A stretch of 64,000 nucleotides of DNA from Nodosilinea sp. WJT8-NPBG4. GTDB taxonomy: Bacteria; Cyanobacteriota; Cyanobacteriia; Phormidesmidales; Phormidesmidaceae. Under the pieces are notes generated by a model. That model saw nothing but the letters and a program-made list of their open reading frames with translations. It was not told where the DNA came from and searched no databases. Every line of letters starts with the position of its first letter. Position 1 is the first letter of the stretch. Made by a program: the position numbers and the translations under genes. Below are positions 48,701 to 58,244 of this stretch, piece after piece. The stretch covers positions 1 through 64,000 of the forward strand of contig JAHHHQ010000050.1 of NCBI GenBank assembly GCA_019359285.1, in the 5' to 3' direction.

Positions 48701-49942
48701 ATGTCGCGCCGCACACCCAACCCAGGGGGCCACCCATCCTCCTCGCCGGGCCAAGCCAGTTCGCGGGCTCAGCCGGTTGACGTAGAAGCATTGAGGGCGG
48801 CCGCCTCTAACACCCTCAACGCCTCGTCCCGCGAGGGCAGAAAGAGACTGATTGACTTCAACTATTCGACCCCCGGCACCCTCCCCGGCACGCTGAACAT
48901 TCCTAGCGATGCCCTGCCCACGGAGCTGCATTTAATAGACTATGGCCCAGAGGCCGTGCGCACCGCCACCATCGATCACCCAGCCGAATGCAAAGCCCTT
49001 GGCAAACCCGAAAGTGTGACCTGGCTTGATGCCCGCGGGTTGGGCAGCGAAGACACCCTGCTGCAGATCGGCCAAACCTTTGACCTCCATCCCCTAATGC
49101 TCGAAGACATTGTCAACGTGCCCCACCGCCCCAAAATCGACTTTTACGACGATAAAATTCTGATCATCATGCAGATGGTGCAGTCTAAAAAAACCGGCTC
49201 TGGGGTGGGCAGTGAGCAGGTGAGCTTTGTCATGGGCAATGGCTTTCTGGTCACATTTCAAGAAGAGCCTGAGTGGGACTCGTTTAACCCGGTGCGCGAT
49301 CGCATCCGGCGCGGCACCGGAACCATTCGTACCCAGGGAGCCGACTACCTGGCCTACGCCCTGATGGACACCATCGTCGATAGCTTCTTCCCGGTGCTAG
49401 AGGTAATTGGCGAAACCCTTGAAGATCTCGAAGAAGAGGTGGTTACCAACCCCACCAACGCCACCATCAAAAAAATTCACCGCATGCGCCGGGCGCTAAT
49501 GAAGCTACGCCGCTACATCTGGCCCCAGCGCAGCGTCATCAACGGCCTCATTCGCGACAGCGATGATCTGATCTGCCAGGAAGTGCGCGTCTACCTGCAA
49601 GATGTCTACGACCACATTGTGCAAGTCGTCGACATCATTGAAAACTACCGCGAAATCGCCTCCAGCCTGATGGATGTCTATCTCTCCTCCATCAACAACC
49701 GCATGAACGAAGTCATGAAACTGCTGACGGTGATCTCCTCCATTTTCATTCCCCTCACCTTCATTGCTGGCGTCTACGGCATGAACTTCAATACCGAAAA
49801 ATCACCCTTAAACATGCCAGAGCTGGGATGGTACTGGGGCTACATCATCTGTCTCTCAGTGATGGCCGTAATTGCCGTGCTGCAAATCTACTTTTTCTGG
49901 AAACGTGGCTGGTTTGACAACTTCTCCACAACAAGGCGATAG
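48701..49942 (+). CDS. corA: CorA-family Mg2+/Co2+ transporter
   Basis: A 413-residue CorA channel from ATG 48701 (MSRRTPNPGGHPSSSPGQAS); a longer frame starts at 48668 within the upstream hairpin, which is less likely. The large cytoplasmic funnel is followed by a long stalk helix and two C-terminal TM helices. The pore motif YGMNF (in FIAGVYGMNFNTEKSPLNMP) lies between them. The N-terminal 70 residues are Ser/Pro/Ala-rich and variable. It is expressed from its own transcript after groEL2. Confidence 0.93.
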   Translation: MSRRTPNPGGHPSSSPGQASSRAQPVDVEALRAAASNTLNASSREGRKRLIDFNYSTPGTLPGTLNIPSDALPTELHLIDYGPEAVRTATIDHPAECKALGKPESVTWLDARGLGSEDTLLQIGQTFDLHPLMLEDIVNVPHRPKIDFYDDKILIIMQMVQSKKTGSGVGSEQVSFVMGNGFLVTFQEEPEWDSFNPVRDRIRRGTGTIRTQGADYLAYALMDTIVDSFFPVLEVIGETLEDLEEEVVTNPTNATIKKIHRMRRALMKLRRYIWPQRSVINGLIRDSDDLICQEVRVYLQDVYDHIVQVVDIIENYREIASSLMDVYLSSINNRMNEVMKLLTVISSIFIPLTFIAGVYGMNFNTEKSPLNMPELGWYWGYIICLSVMAVIAVLQIYFFWKRGWFDNFSTTRR

Positions 49943-50050
49943 AAGAATGCCGAGATCAGGGTATGAAACCTTTGCCATCTCCCTCAGCTTCGCCATCTCC
50001 CCATCCCTCCACGGTGATACCATATCAACGCCCTTGACTCCGCATCCCTG

Positions 50051-50563
50051 ATGGATCTCAAAGCCCATATTCGCGACATTCCCGACTTCCCCAAGCCTGG
50101 CATTCTCTTCCGCGACATCACGCCGCTGTTGAGTGACCCCACCGCGTTGCAATACACCATCGACTTGTTTGCTGAGCAGGTGGCTGAGTATCGCCCCGAC
50201 TACATCGTGGGCATCGAGTCGCGGGGATTCATCTTTGGTATGCCCCTGGCCTACAAGCTAGGGGTGGGGTTTGCCCCAGTGCGAAAGCCGGGCAAGCTGC
50301 CCGCTGCGGTGCACACCGCCAGCTACGCGCTGGAATACGGCACAGACACCCTCGAACTGCACCAAGACGCTTTTCCAAAGGGTAACCGGGTGCTGATTAT
50401 CGACGATCTGATTGCTACAGGTGGCACTGCGGCGGCGGCCGCCAAGCTGGTTGAGCAAACCGGCTGCACCATTGCCGGGTATGGCTTTGTGATTGAGCTA
50501 GTCGGTCTAGAAGGCCGCACTAAGCTCCCCGATGTGCCAATCACTGTCCTGTTGCCGTATTAA
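50051..50563 (+). CDS. apt: Adenine phosphoribosyltransferase
   Basis: Salvages adenine to AMP using PRPP. The 170 residues include the start [20 protein letters not shown], the base-binding [17 protein letters not shown] and the PRPP loop [20 protein letters not shown]. Length and motifs are standard. It follows corA by about 110 bp on the same strand. Confidence 0.97.
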   Translation: MDLKAHIRDIPDFPKPGILFRDITPLLSDPTALQYTIDLFAEQVAEYRPDYIVGIESRGFIFGMPLAYKLGVGFAPVRKPGKLPAAVHTASYALEYGTDTLELHQDAFPKGNRVLIIDDLIATGGTAAAAAKLVEQTGCTIAGYGFVIELVGLEGRTKLPDVPITVLLPY

Positions 50564-50621
50564 TTCTGTGTAGGGGGCACGGTAGCTCACTGTCTCAATG
50601 CAGCAGTGGATCAGCGCTTCC

Positions 50622-50651
50622 GTAGGGGCAAACGCCGTTTGCCCTGCCCCT
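50622..50651. repeat. Imperfect palindrome (TAGGGGCAAACG family)
   Basis: GTAGGGGCAAACG / CGTTTGCCCTGCCCC with a 3-nt bulge, in the convergent spacer between apt and the PrsW-like gene. A similar right arm (GCCCTGCCCC) lies at about 53001-53010 upstream of pilT. Confidence 0.55.
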
Positions 50652-50655
50652 CCAT

Positions 50656-51426
50656 TCATCTTGTCATTTCCCCAGAACCGCCTTGGGGGTTGGGCGCCAG
50701 GGCTAAGGCATAGCGCAGGCAGCGCATCACCACAAACCACAGCACTGCAATCACTAGCACCAGGCCCACCCGGTTGAGCCACCAGCTCGACTCCAGCGCT
50801 AGGGCATTAAAGGCAGCGTGGGACAGTATGGCTGCCACCAGGCCGTTGCGAACCAGCCCGCTACCCTGGTTAGCAGGAGCAAATTTTGCCACCCCCAGGG
50901 CATAGCCCCACAGCGACGACCACAGGGCATGGCCGGGACCGCTTAGCAGTCCCCGCAGGGCAAACATGCTGAGCACGGCGGGCCATGCGGCGGCCAAGGC
51001 ATTCCCCGGCACGCCTAGCCGCGCTACGGCGAAGTAGGCGTAGAGCATGGAGCCAATCACCTCCAGGGTGGCAAACCCCAGGCCGGCAGCAGCGGCAAAA
51101 ATAATACCGTCCACGGGTTCGTCAAACTCGGGGTGATTGTAGACGCCTGCCTTAACCACCCAAAATTTTGCTAGTTCGGCCAGCACGGGTACCACCACCA
51201 CCGCCATCAGCCAGACCGGTAGGGGAACAAACTGCCGCACCAAAAATACTGGAATGAAGGCCAGAACCCCGAAGCCAAAAATTCTGAGCACCAGCCCCCG
51301 TGGCTCCGGGTTGAGCTTGTCGCGAGTGTAGAAAAACCACAGCAAAAACGCCAAAGGGGCCAAAGCTAGGGCCACAATGCCCACCACCGTAGCCAATACA
51401 TTGGGATCGCTTGCAAGATTTGCCAT
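50656..51426 (-). CDS. PrsW-family intramembrane protease-like protein
   Basis: A 256-residue polytopic protein from ATG 51426 (an in-frame GTG lies two codons earlier). PrsW proteins are intramembrane metalloproteases that in Bacillus cleave an anti-sigma factor. Motifs here are VPVLAELAKFWVVKAGVYNH (the E..K motif), DEPVDGIIFAAAAGLGFATL, GPGHALWSSLWGYALG and SHAAFNALAL (the H..FN motif). About eight hydrophobic helices are visible. Its target is unknown. The start is close to the crtL upstream region, so the two are divergent. Confidence 0.85.
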   Translation of the reverse strand: MANLASDPNVLATVVGIVALALAPLAFLLWFFYTRDKLNPEPRGLVLRIFGFGVLAFIPVFLVRQFVPLPVWLMAVVVVPVLAELAKFWVVKAGVYNHPEFDEPVDGIIFAAAAGLGFATLEVIGSMLYAYFAVARLGVPGNALAAAWPAVLSMFALRGLLSGPGHALWSSLWGYALGVAKFAPANQGSGLVRNGLVAAILSHAAFNALALESSWWLNRVGLVLVIAVLWFVVMRCLRYALALAPNPQGGSGEMTR

Positions 51427-51620
51427 GGCCACAAATTTTGGTTAAATCGCCTCTGAATGATACATCGCCCGGCCGCGGGAGGGGGAGATTAGAGACAGGA
51501 AGCACCTCGAAGCGACTATCAGTTGCCTCCCGCACCCTCTCCCCTGACCCCGATCTGCTCAATAACGACCGCAATCTTTGTAAGATAGGGGTTCACAGCA
51601 AACGAGGTTGCAGTCAGTTC

Positions 51621-52850
51621 ATGCAGGATGTGTTGGTCATTGGCGCGGGGCCGGCGGGGCTGTCGCTAGTGGCAGCCCTGGCAGAGACGGGGCTGGCGGT
51701 GCAGGGGTTGGCCCTGGGCGATCCGACGCACCCCTGGCCCAATACCTACGGCATCTGGGTCGATGAACTCGAAGATGTGGGTCTGGTGCCGTTTCTAGAG
51801 CATCGCTGGAAGGACTGCCTGGTGCACGTCAACAGTGGTCCTGTGCCCCTGCACCGCGAGTATGGGTTGCTGAGCAACGATCGCTTACAAGCTCACTGGC
51901 TGAGCCAGGCTGAGCAGCATCAGGTTACCTGGCATCGGGGTAAAGCCGTTGACATTGAGCATAGGCCCACCCATACCCAAGTCACTACCGCAACGGGTGA
52001 AATGCTTACTGCCCGGCTAGTGGTTGATGCTACAGGGCATCAGACAGCGCTGGTGCAGCGTCCGGCTGCCCCAGATTTGGCGTTTCAGGCGGCCTACGGC
52101 ATTGTGGGGCGGTTCTCTAAGCCCCCTACCGACCCCCAGCAAATGGTGCTGATGGACTTCCGCGACGACTACCTCAGCCCAGCTCAGCGCCAGGCACCGT
52201 CTACGTTTCTCTATTCAATGGACTTAGGCGGCGGGGTGTACTTTGTGGAAGAAACTTCGCTGGCCCACCATCCAGCGATTTCTATGGAGGTGCTGACGCA
52301 GCGCCTGTACCAGCGGCTGCGCCACCAGGGTATTGAGGTCAATGACATTCACCATGTGGAGCGTTGCCTGTTTCCGATGAACCAGCCGCTGCCCGATTTT
52401 ACCCAGCGGGTGGTGGGCTTTGGCGGGGCCGCCAGCATGGTGCACCCAGCATCGGGCTATATGGTGGGGGCGCTGCTGCGGCGGGGGCCGGGGTTGGCTA
52501 GTGCGATCGCAGCTGCCCTCGGTTCATCCCAAACTACCCCTGACCAAGTGGCCCACCAGGCTTGGCAAGCCCTCTGGCCTGCCGAGCGCGTGCGCAAGCA
52601 CTATCTCTATCTCTTCGGCCTCGAAAATCTAATGGCCTTTGACGCGCCGCAATTGCATCAGTTTTTTGATGCCTTTTTTAACCTGCCCACCGATGACTGG
52701 GCCGGGTTCTTGACCGATAACCTTTCGCTGCCCGAGGTGGTGCAGGCCATGCTAGGGCTGTTTGGCCGTGCGCCTAACCCCGTGCGCTGGGGGCTGATGC
52801 GATCGGTATTTAGCCACGGTCACCTGCTAGGACGCACGCTGATGAGCTAA
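51621..52850 (+). CDS. crtL: Lycopene cyclase (CrtL type)
   Basis: A 409-residue flavoprotein that forms the rings of beta- (or epsilon-) carotene from lycopene. From ATG 51621 it begins MQDVLVIGAGPAGLSLVAAL, the dinucleotide-binding motif. Conserved cyclase motifs are WPNTYGIWVDELEDVGLVPF, VVDATGHQ, FLYSMDLGGGVYFVEETSLA and GFGGAASMVHPASGYMVGAL. The longer frame to 51411 adds a non-conserved stretch and overlaps the PrsW gene start, so it is rejected. The enzyme acts at the membrane. Ring specificity (CrtL-b or CrtL-e) cannot be told by eye. Confidence 0.93.
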   Translation: MQDVLVIGAGPAGLSLVAALAETGLAVQGLALGDPTHPWPNTYGIWVDELEDVGLVPFLEHRWKDCLVHVNSGPVPLHREYGLLSNDRLQAHWLSQAEQHQVTWHRGKAVDIEHRPTHTQVTTATGEMLTARLVVDATGHQTALVQRPAAPDLAFQAAYGIVGRFSKPPTDPQQMVLMDFRDDYLSPAQRQAPSTFLYSMDLGGGVYFVEETSLAHHPAISMEVLTQRLYQRLRHQGIEVNDIHHVERCLFPMNQPLPDFTQRVVGFGGAASMVHPASGYMVGALLRRGPGLASAIAAALGSSQTTPDQVAHQAWQALWPAERVRKHYLYLFGLENLMAFDAPQLHQFFDAFFNLPTDDWAGFLTDNLSLPEVVQAMLGLFGRAPNPVRWGLMRSVFSHGHLLGRTLMS

Positions 52851-53046
52851 TTGGGCACAGGTTGTATACTCGGGGTTATAACCAGCCCATTAAACCCTGC
52901 GACCGTTGTTAGACTGTCGTAGCATTGCCAGAGGTCATGGACTAGCTAAGTTCTGCACCCAATGTGGGCAACCTGACTGTATTCCACGGGCAAACGGGCT
53001 GCCCTGCCCCGGCCCAGCTGTCGTACCTGTCGCTGTAGAGTCCATC

Positions 53047-54441
53047 ATGGAGAATCCTTTCATGGCTGAGTTACCCAACGCCCCCGGGGCCCAACCTGCA
53101 CCACCGCCGCCGCCCAGACCTCCCCAGACGGCGGCCCAGACCCAGGCCTCAGCTCAAGCTCGGGCCCAGGCTGCCGCTCGTGCAGCGGGTCAGGCGGCAG
53201 CCCAGGCAGCGGCGGCGGGTCAGGCTCCAGCGGCCCGTCAGGCTCCGGTTGGTCAGGCTCCAGCAGCGCATCAGCCCCCAGCCCCAGCGGCTCAGGCTGC
53301 GCCTGCTCCAGGACAAGCTCGCCACCGTCCGTCTTCGCCGCCACCCATGCCCAATGCGGCAGACACCCTCAAAGTGGGCAGCGGACTTACCCTAGAAAAA
53401 ATTGTGCGCGAGGCCTTCGATAAGGGCTTCTCAGACGTTCACTTGGGAGTAGGGGAGATTCCGCGCTTCCGCGATCGCGGCGACATCTCAACCACCGAGT
53501 ACCCTGTCACCGACGAAGCTACCTTCTACGCCTGGCTAGGAGAGATTCTTAAGCCCGACGAAATTCACGAGTTTCGCCAAACCATGGACTTTGACGGGGC
53601 GGCCCAGTACGACTTTACACGCATCCGGATCAACATCTTTGACTCCCTGCGCGGGCCGGCTATGGTGCTGCGTTTAATTCCGGTGAAAATTCTCACCCTC
53701 GACCAGCTGGGCTTCTCACCAATTTTTCGCGACGTGTGCCATTACCATAAGGGGCTGGTGCTGGTGACTGGGCCTACGGGTTCAGGTAAGTCGACCACCA
53801 TGGCGGCGATGATTGACTACGTCAACACCGAGATGCCCAAAAACATCATCACCATTGAGGACCCGGTGGAATTTGTGCACACCAGTAGGCGATCGCTGAT
53901 TAAGCAGCGGGAAGTCGGTATGCACACCCAAAAATTCGATAACGCCCTTAAGGCCTCTCTGCGGGAAGACCCCGACATCATTCTGGTCGGTGAAATGCGG
54001 GACAAAGAAACCGTCAACACCGCCCTCAAAGCCGCCCAGACGGGTCACCTTGTGATGGGCACCTTGCACACCAACAGCGCCGTTAAGACCGTAGAGCGGA
54101 TTCTCAACCTCTACGAGCCGGAGCAGCAGGCCCCGGTGCGGGTCTCCCTGGCGGAGTCGCTGGTGGCGGTGATTGCCCAAGGTCTCTGCCGCACTACCGA
54201 CGGCAAGCGGGCCGCTTTCCACGACATCCTCATCAACACCGATGCGATCAAAGACTACATTCTGCGGGGGCAGCTCGATGAAGTCGAAGCGCTGATTCCT
54301 AAATGTACCTTTGACGGTATGTGCACCATGAACCAGTCGCTCTACGCCCTCTACGAGTCGGGACGCATCACCGAAGAGACCGCGCTGGAAATGTCGCCCA
54401 GGCAAAACGAAATGGCCCAAATGCTGCGCGGCCGTGTCTAA
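53047..54441 (+). CDS. pilT: Type IV pilus retraction ATPase PilT (PilT2-like, Ala/Gln/Pro-rich N-terminus)
   Basis: A hexameric ATPase that depolymerises type IV pili. From ATG 53047 it has 464 residues; the frame upstream is not conserved-looking. Residues 1-105 are a low-complexity Pro/Ala/Gln-rich extension (QAAARAAGQAAAQAAAAGQA). The core has Walker A VTGPTGSGKSTTM, the Asp box (IITIEDPVEF), Walker B LREDPDIILVGEMRD and the His box AQTGHLVMGTLHTNSAV. The extension and the lack of a PilB/PilC neighbour suggest the second cyanobacterial PilT paralogue, used in phototaxis direction in Synechocystis (inference). Its end overlaps the KaiB-domain gene by 8 nt. Confidence 0.94.
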   Translation: MENPFMAELPNAPGAQPAPPPPPRPPQTAAQTQASAQARAQAAARAAGQAAAQAAAAGQAPAARQAPVGQAPAAHQPPAPAAQAAPAPGQARHRPSSPPPMPNAADTLKVGSGLTLEKIVREAFDKGFSDVHLGVGEIPRFRDRGDISTTEYPVTDEATFYAWLGEILKPDEIHEFRQTMDFDGAAQYDFTRIRINIFDSLRGPAMVLRLIPVKILTLDQLGFSPIFRDVCHYHKGLVLVTGPTGSGKSTTMAAMIDYVNTEMPKNIITIEDPVEFVHTSRRSLIKQREVGMHTQKFDNALKASLREDPDIILVGEMRDKETVNTALKAAQTGHLVMGTLHTNSAVKTVERILNLYEPEQQAPVRVSLAESLVAVIAQGLCRTTDGKRAAFHDILINTDAIKDYILRGQLDEVEALIPKCTFDGMCTMNQSLYALYESGRITEETALEMSPRQNEMAQMLRGRV

Positions 54442-55195
54442 CGGCGCTGTGGTGGGTGCAGTCGCCTCCAGCTTTAAGGGTATTGCCCTCTTTACCCCAG
54501 GGGGCGACTGCGTCTACTGCATCGACGAGCAAAAGCGGGCTCACTGGCACATCGACCTCTGTGCGGCTTTGCAGACCCACCTGGAGCTGCCGGAGCCGCC
54601 CTACTTTTTGCTACCCTGTTTTACCGCCACCGTCGATCGCTGGATTAACTCTGCTACCCAAACCCCTGTGACCGTGGCCGAGGCTTACCCCCGTGTTCTC
54701 CGGTTTCAGCCCCTGCTCAACGCGTTGTTTGGCTTGGGGGAATTGCAGTGGCAGCCCAACTACACCAGCGCCGAAGAATGTTCGGTAGCGCTGATTGAGT
54801 CGTACCAGTCTACCTTTCCCCAACTGTGGGAATGCCACGAGCTAGTGATGCGCGTCGAGCAGGCGATCGCTGCCACCCCAACTGCTACACCGGTGTTGGA
54901 AATCCCGCTAGCGGTTGACCCTCTGCCCCAAGCGCACTGTTTTAAGCTGTTTGTCAGGGGCACCGACACCGCTGTCACCGAAAAAATGCTGCGGTTTTTA
55001 TACACCACGCTAGAGGCAACCCTGCCTGGTGCTTATACCCTGCAGGTGATTGACGTCACCACTCACCCTGCCGAAGCCGAGGCTGCTAATATTACGGCGA
55101 CTCCGACCCTGATTCAGGTTTCCCCAGAACCCGTGCGGCGGGTAGTGGGCAGCGTACTGAGCCAAGAACAGATGATGCAGCTGCTAGCGGGGTAG
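54434..55195 (+). CDS. Protein with C-terminal KaiB-like domain
   Basis: A 253-residue protein starting with GTG inside the end of pilT (8-nt overlap). Residues 170-253 form a thioredoxin-like KaiB domain: FKLFVRGTDTAVTEKMLRFL, TLQVIDVTTHPAEAEA, ITATPTLIQVSPEPVRRVVG. The final ATPTL..PEPVRR is the KaiB signature. The N-terminal 165 residues are not assigned; they look like an alpha/beta domain (GIALFTPGGDCVYCIDEQKR). It is not the clock KaiB, which is a single domain. Coupling to pilT suggests it regulates retraction, perhaps by binding PilT as KaiB-like domains bind other hexamers (inference). Confidence 0.85.
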   Translation: MSNGAVVGAVASSFKGIALFTPGGDCVYCIDEQKRAHWHIDLCAALQTHLELPEPPYFLLPCFTATVDRWINSATQTPVTVAEAYPRVLRFQPLLNALFGLGELQWQPNYTSAEECSVALIESYQSTFPQLWECHELVMRVEQAIAATPTATPVLEIPLAVDPLPQAHCFKLFVRGTDTAVTEKMLRFLYTTLEATLPGAYTLQVIDVTTHPAEAEAANITATPTLIQVSPEPVRRVVGSVLSQEQMMQLLAG

Positions 55196-55407
55196 CCGAG
55201 CGGCACAATTCGGATCTATCCGCTGCGGTGCCCGACAAGCGTATGCGCCTGGATTATTTCTGCAGGCGCGTCACGGGTGCTTTGCAACGGTGGAATTTGC
55301 TAAGGTGATTGCGCAGAACCGCCTCTCCACCGACAATGGGCAGAAAAATGCTGCACGGGGAAAGTCCTGCCCCTCCCTAGCCCACCTATTCCTTTAGCTG
55401 GTTATCT

Positions 55408-56499
55408 ATGTCGATCAAAAACATTATCTCGCTGGGCCTGCTGCTGTTTATTCCGATCTCGATCGCAGCAGAACGGCTGGAATGGGGTGCCCTCACCATT
55501 TTTGTGCTGTCGGCGCTGGCGATTGTGCCCCTGGCAATTTGGCTGAGCACTGCCACCGAAGAGCTGGCGGTGGTGACCGGGCCGACCATTGGTGGGTTGA
55601 TCAATGCCGTCTTTGGCAACGCCACCGAGCTGATTATTGCCCTGGTTGCCCTCAAAGCGGGACTGATCGACATTGTTAAGGCCAGCATTACCGGGTCGAT
55701 TTTGGCCAACCTGCTCCTGGTTTTGGGGCTGTCGATGTTCTTTGGTGGGCTGCGCTACAAAGAGCAAGAGTTTAACCGCAATATGGCGGGTATCAATGGC
55801 AGCACCATGGCCCTAGCGGTGACGGCGATCGTGCTGCCTGCCATGGTGATCAATACCTCTAACATTGTGGAGCCGACCGCCATTAACCGCCTGTCGCTGA
55901 CCGTGGCGGCGGTGATGATTGTGGTCTATGGGCTAACGCTGCTATTTTCCCTCAAGACCCACAGCTACCTCTATGACGTGGGCGTGAGCGACCAAGAGGG
56001 CTCGCACGGCGAGGGTGAGCATGGCGAGGCCGAGAAGCCGAACCTAGTGCTGTGGATCGGCGTGCTGCTGGCTGCCACGGTTGGTGTGGCCATTGAGTCG
56101 GAGATTTTTGTGGGAGCGGTGGAAGAAACCGCCAATAGCCTGGGGCTGACCGACCTGTTTACCGGTGTGATTTTGCTGCCCCTGGTAGGTGGTGCGGCAG
56201 AATATGTCACGGCCGTGCGCATGGCCGTGAAAAACAACATGGATTTATCGGTGTCGATCGCCATGGGGTCGAGCCTGCTTGTGGCACTGCTGGTAGCCCC
56301 AATTTTGGTGATTGTGGGTCAGGTGATTGGCCAGCCGATGGATTTGAATTTTGGCCCCTTTGAGGCGATCGCCGTTGTCATCGCCGTGGCTGTGGTCAAC
56401 CTGATCAGCCAGGATGGCAAATCGAACTGGCTGGAGGGGGTGCTGCTGCTCTCTACCTTCGCCATTCTGGGAGCTTCGTTTTTCTTCCACCCAGCGTAG
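55408..56499 (+). CDS. cax: Ca2+/H+ antiporter (CAX family)
   Basis: A 363-residue exchanger with about eleven TM helices in two homologous halves. The two cation-binding repeats are AVFGNATELIIALVALKAG (near 68-90) and LVGGAAEYVTAVRMAVKN (near 255-275). An acidic/His loop (QEGSHGEGEHGEAEK) separates the halves. It exports calcium using the proton gradient. It has its own promoter region after the KaiB-domain gene, about 210 bp apart. Confidence 0.95.
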   Translation: MSIKNIISLGLLLFIPISIAAERLEWGALTIFVLSALAIVPLAIWLSTATEELAVVTGPTIGGLINAVFGNATELIIALVALKAGLIDIVKASITGSILANLLLVLGLSMFFGGLRYKEQEFNRNMAGINGSTMALAVTAIVLPAMVINTSNIVEPTAINRLSLTVAAVMIVVYGLTLLFSLKTHSYLYDVGVSDQEGSHGEGEHGEAEKPNLVLWIGVLLAATVGVAIESEIFVGAVEETANSLGLTDLFTGVILLPLVGGAAEYVTAVRMAVKNNMDLSVSIAMGSSLLVALLVAPILVIVGQVIGQPMDLNFGPFEAIAVVIAVAVVNLISQDGKSNWLEGVLLLSTFAILGASFFFHPA

Positions 56500-56588
56500 G
56501 GCACCCAGAATAACCAACGCATAGTAGGGCGAGTGGGGTAGCAAACTACAGTGATTTCCACTGCGTCCCAAAGCGATGCAGTGAAGGG

Positions 56589-58022
56589 TTAGCTCAGCCA
56601 ATCTACGGCGTAGCGATCGCCCCGTTGCTCCAAAAACTCCCCAAGCTGGTGCAGGGTTAACGGTTCAGGTATGGGGAACTGCCCCGGCATCTGCTTCAGA
56701 TCTAGGTAGTGCTGAATGATCGAAGCATTGTCTCGGGGAAAGCGCTGCTCTTTGACGCCCAAAAACTCGCCCCGGCGGCGGGCCTGAGACAAAATGTCCG
56801 ATCGCCACTGCTCAATCGGAGCAATACCCAGGGAATTGATCCCGTTGGAAAACAGGGTGAGATAGATGTCGTTGTAGGGTTCGGTGGTTTGCAAATAGTC
56901 CTTGAGCAGCCCCAGGGAGGTTTTGTCGTTAAACACCGTCCAGTAGGGCACCAGACCCAGGCGCAAACACAGCCAGGGATGCAGATAGACAAACGACTCA
57001 GCTAATAGGCGATCGCTGGGCACACCCAACTGGTCGTACCACCAGCGATGCAGGTCAGCCACCAGCGGGCTGAGGGATTGCGGATCGTCAAACACAATCC
57101 GCTGCACCTTCAGCCCGTGCTCCTCGGCAAAGTCCATCACATCTTCACGCAGAGCCGGCTCAAAGCCCCATTCCGCCTCGGGCCAGTCGCCATCGGAAGG
57201 AGGGCTGTGCCAGTGGCTATGCTCAGACCCCTGCTGCTGGAGAAACTCTGCTACCCGAGGACTGCCCTCGACGTATTCTGCGCGGTGAATGCCACCCTTG
57301 CCGCCCACCTGAAAGAAATGGCGATCGCTGACCTGGGTAGCCGGCCAGCTATAGTTGCATTCCACCAGAAACAGCGTGCCCCCCGGCATCAAATTTTGCT
57401 GCAAAAATTGCCGATAGGCGGCCCCCAGCCGTCTGCGCTTGAGCCGAAAGTAGGCCACCCGCCCCACCTTCAACCGGTCCTGGTTGGGGTCGTGCATTTG
57501 GTAAGCTGCCAGGTCGGAGTTCGCTGCTAGCAACCGCTGCACCCGATCTTCGGCCCAGGTCATGACCTGCTTGGGGTCATCTTTGTCGCCCGAATGGCGA
57601 GTACAGACGAGCAAAGTTTGGGGCAGCCAGGGAATGCCCAGTGCTGCGCACAAGTGAGAAATCGCCCCGTTAGAGGAGCCAACCATCATCGCCGGGTACT
57701 GCCGCTGGGGATACTGATTGACCGCCCATTGAGCTAGAGTTTCAGACCGCACCTGCTCTAGCGCCCCTGGGCTAGAGGCATCGAGCCAGCCTAACCCGGT
57801 GATGATGGCATCGTTGATTGCATTGGGCAGACTGCCGATGGCCTGGGCCAGCCCTACGGATAGCTGGGGCACAGGCCCCCCTGAGGGCAAATCCTTGCCG
57901 TTCAAATAGTTGGCCGCCGACTGTAGCCCCTGGGTGGCAGAATCCATGCCGGTCACGTATTGGGGCTTCATTCCTCGGGCAGCCAGTTGTTGATTAATAG
58001 CCAGGTAAGGAGAAAAGGGCAC
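56589..58022 (-). CDS. Unrecognised 477-residue protein with a GSSNG motif
   Basis: I do not recognise a family. The protein is soluble, with no signal peptide. Visible features are an alpha/beta-hydrolase-like elbow YPAMMVGSSNGAISHLCAAL (near 118), a Pro-rich linker, a segment LMPGGTLFLVECNYSWPATQ that resembles the post-methyltransferase strand of a Rossmann fold, GGKGGIHRAEYVEG, and a His/Trp-rich loop SEHSHWHSPPSDGDWPEAEW. The GTG start at 58022 is uncertain; ATG 57971 (MKPQYVTGMDSATQG) is another choice. It converges with cax and is divergent from the GH31 gene. Confidence 0.75.
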   Translation of the reverse strand: MPFSPYLAINQQLAARGMKPQYVTGMDSATQGLQSAANYLNGKDLPSGGPVPQLSVGLAQAIGSLPNAINDAIITGLGWLDASSPGALEQVRSETLAQWAVNQYPQRQYPAMMVGSSNGAISHLCAALGIPWLPQTLLVCTRHSGDKDDPKQVMTWAEDRVQRLLAANSDLAAYQMHDPNQDRLKVGRVAYFRLKRRRLGAAYRQFLQQNLMPGGTLFLVECNYSWPATQVSDRHFFQVGGKGGIHRAEYVEGSPRVAEFLQQQGSEHSHWHSPPSDGDWPEAEWGFEPALREDVMDFAEEHGLKVQRIVFDDPQSLSPLVADLHRWWYDQLGVPSDRLLAESFVYLHPWLCLRLGLVPYWTVFNDKTSLGLLKDYLQTTEPYNDIYLTLFSNGINSLGIAPIEQWRSDILSQARRRGEFLGVKEQRFPRDNASIIQHYLDLKQMPGQFPIPEPLTLHQLGEFLEQRGDRYAVDWLS

Positions 58023-58244
58023 GGCCGTTCCCGAAATGGGGCAAATGGGGCAAGGTATTTGTTGGCCCTATTAAACCCCAGCGGGAGCGTTATCCCATCT
58101 AGCTACGGGCAGAGGGGGGCGGGGAGATCGGCTGAGGGCCTAATTCTCTCTGTGGGTAGACAAATGTATCGCGCCTTTAGGGGAAGCAGTAGCCATGGCT
58201 TCCCCCTAGTCTGGCAAAGAGCGATCGCTGGGAAAAACAGAACT

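Noticed and set aside
51411..51620. N-terminal extension of CrtL
   Set aside because: It overlaps the divergent PrsW-like start and precedes the conserved MQDVLVIGAGPAG start.
52906..53046. N-terminal extension of PilT with a CTQCG zinc-ribbon-like string
   Set aside because: It would need a TTG start far upstream, includes a dispersed GGGCAAACG...GCCCTGCCCC sequence, and does not match PilT N-termini.
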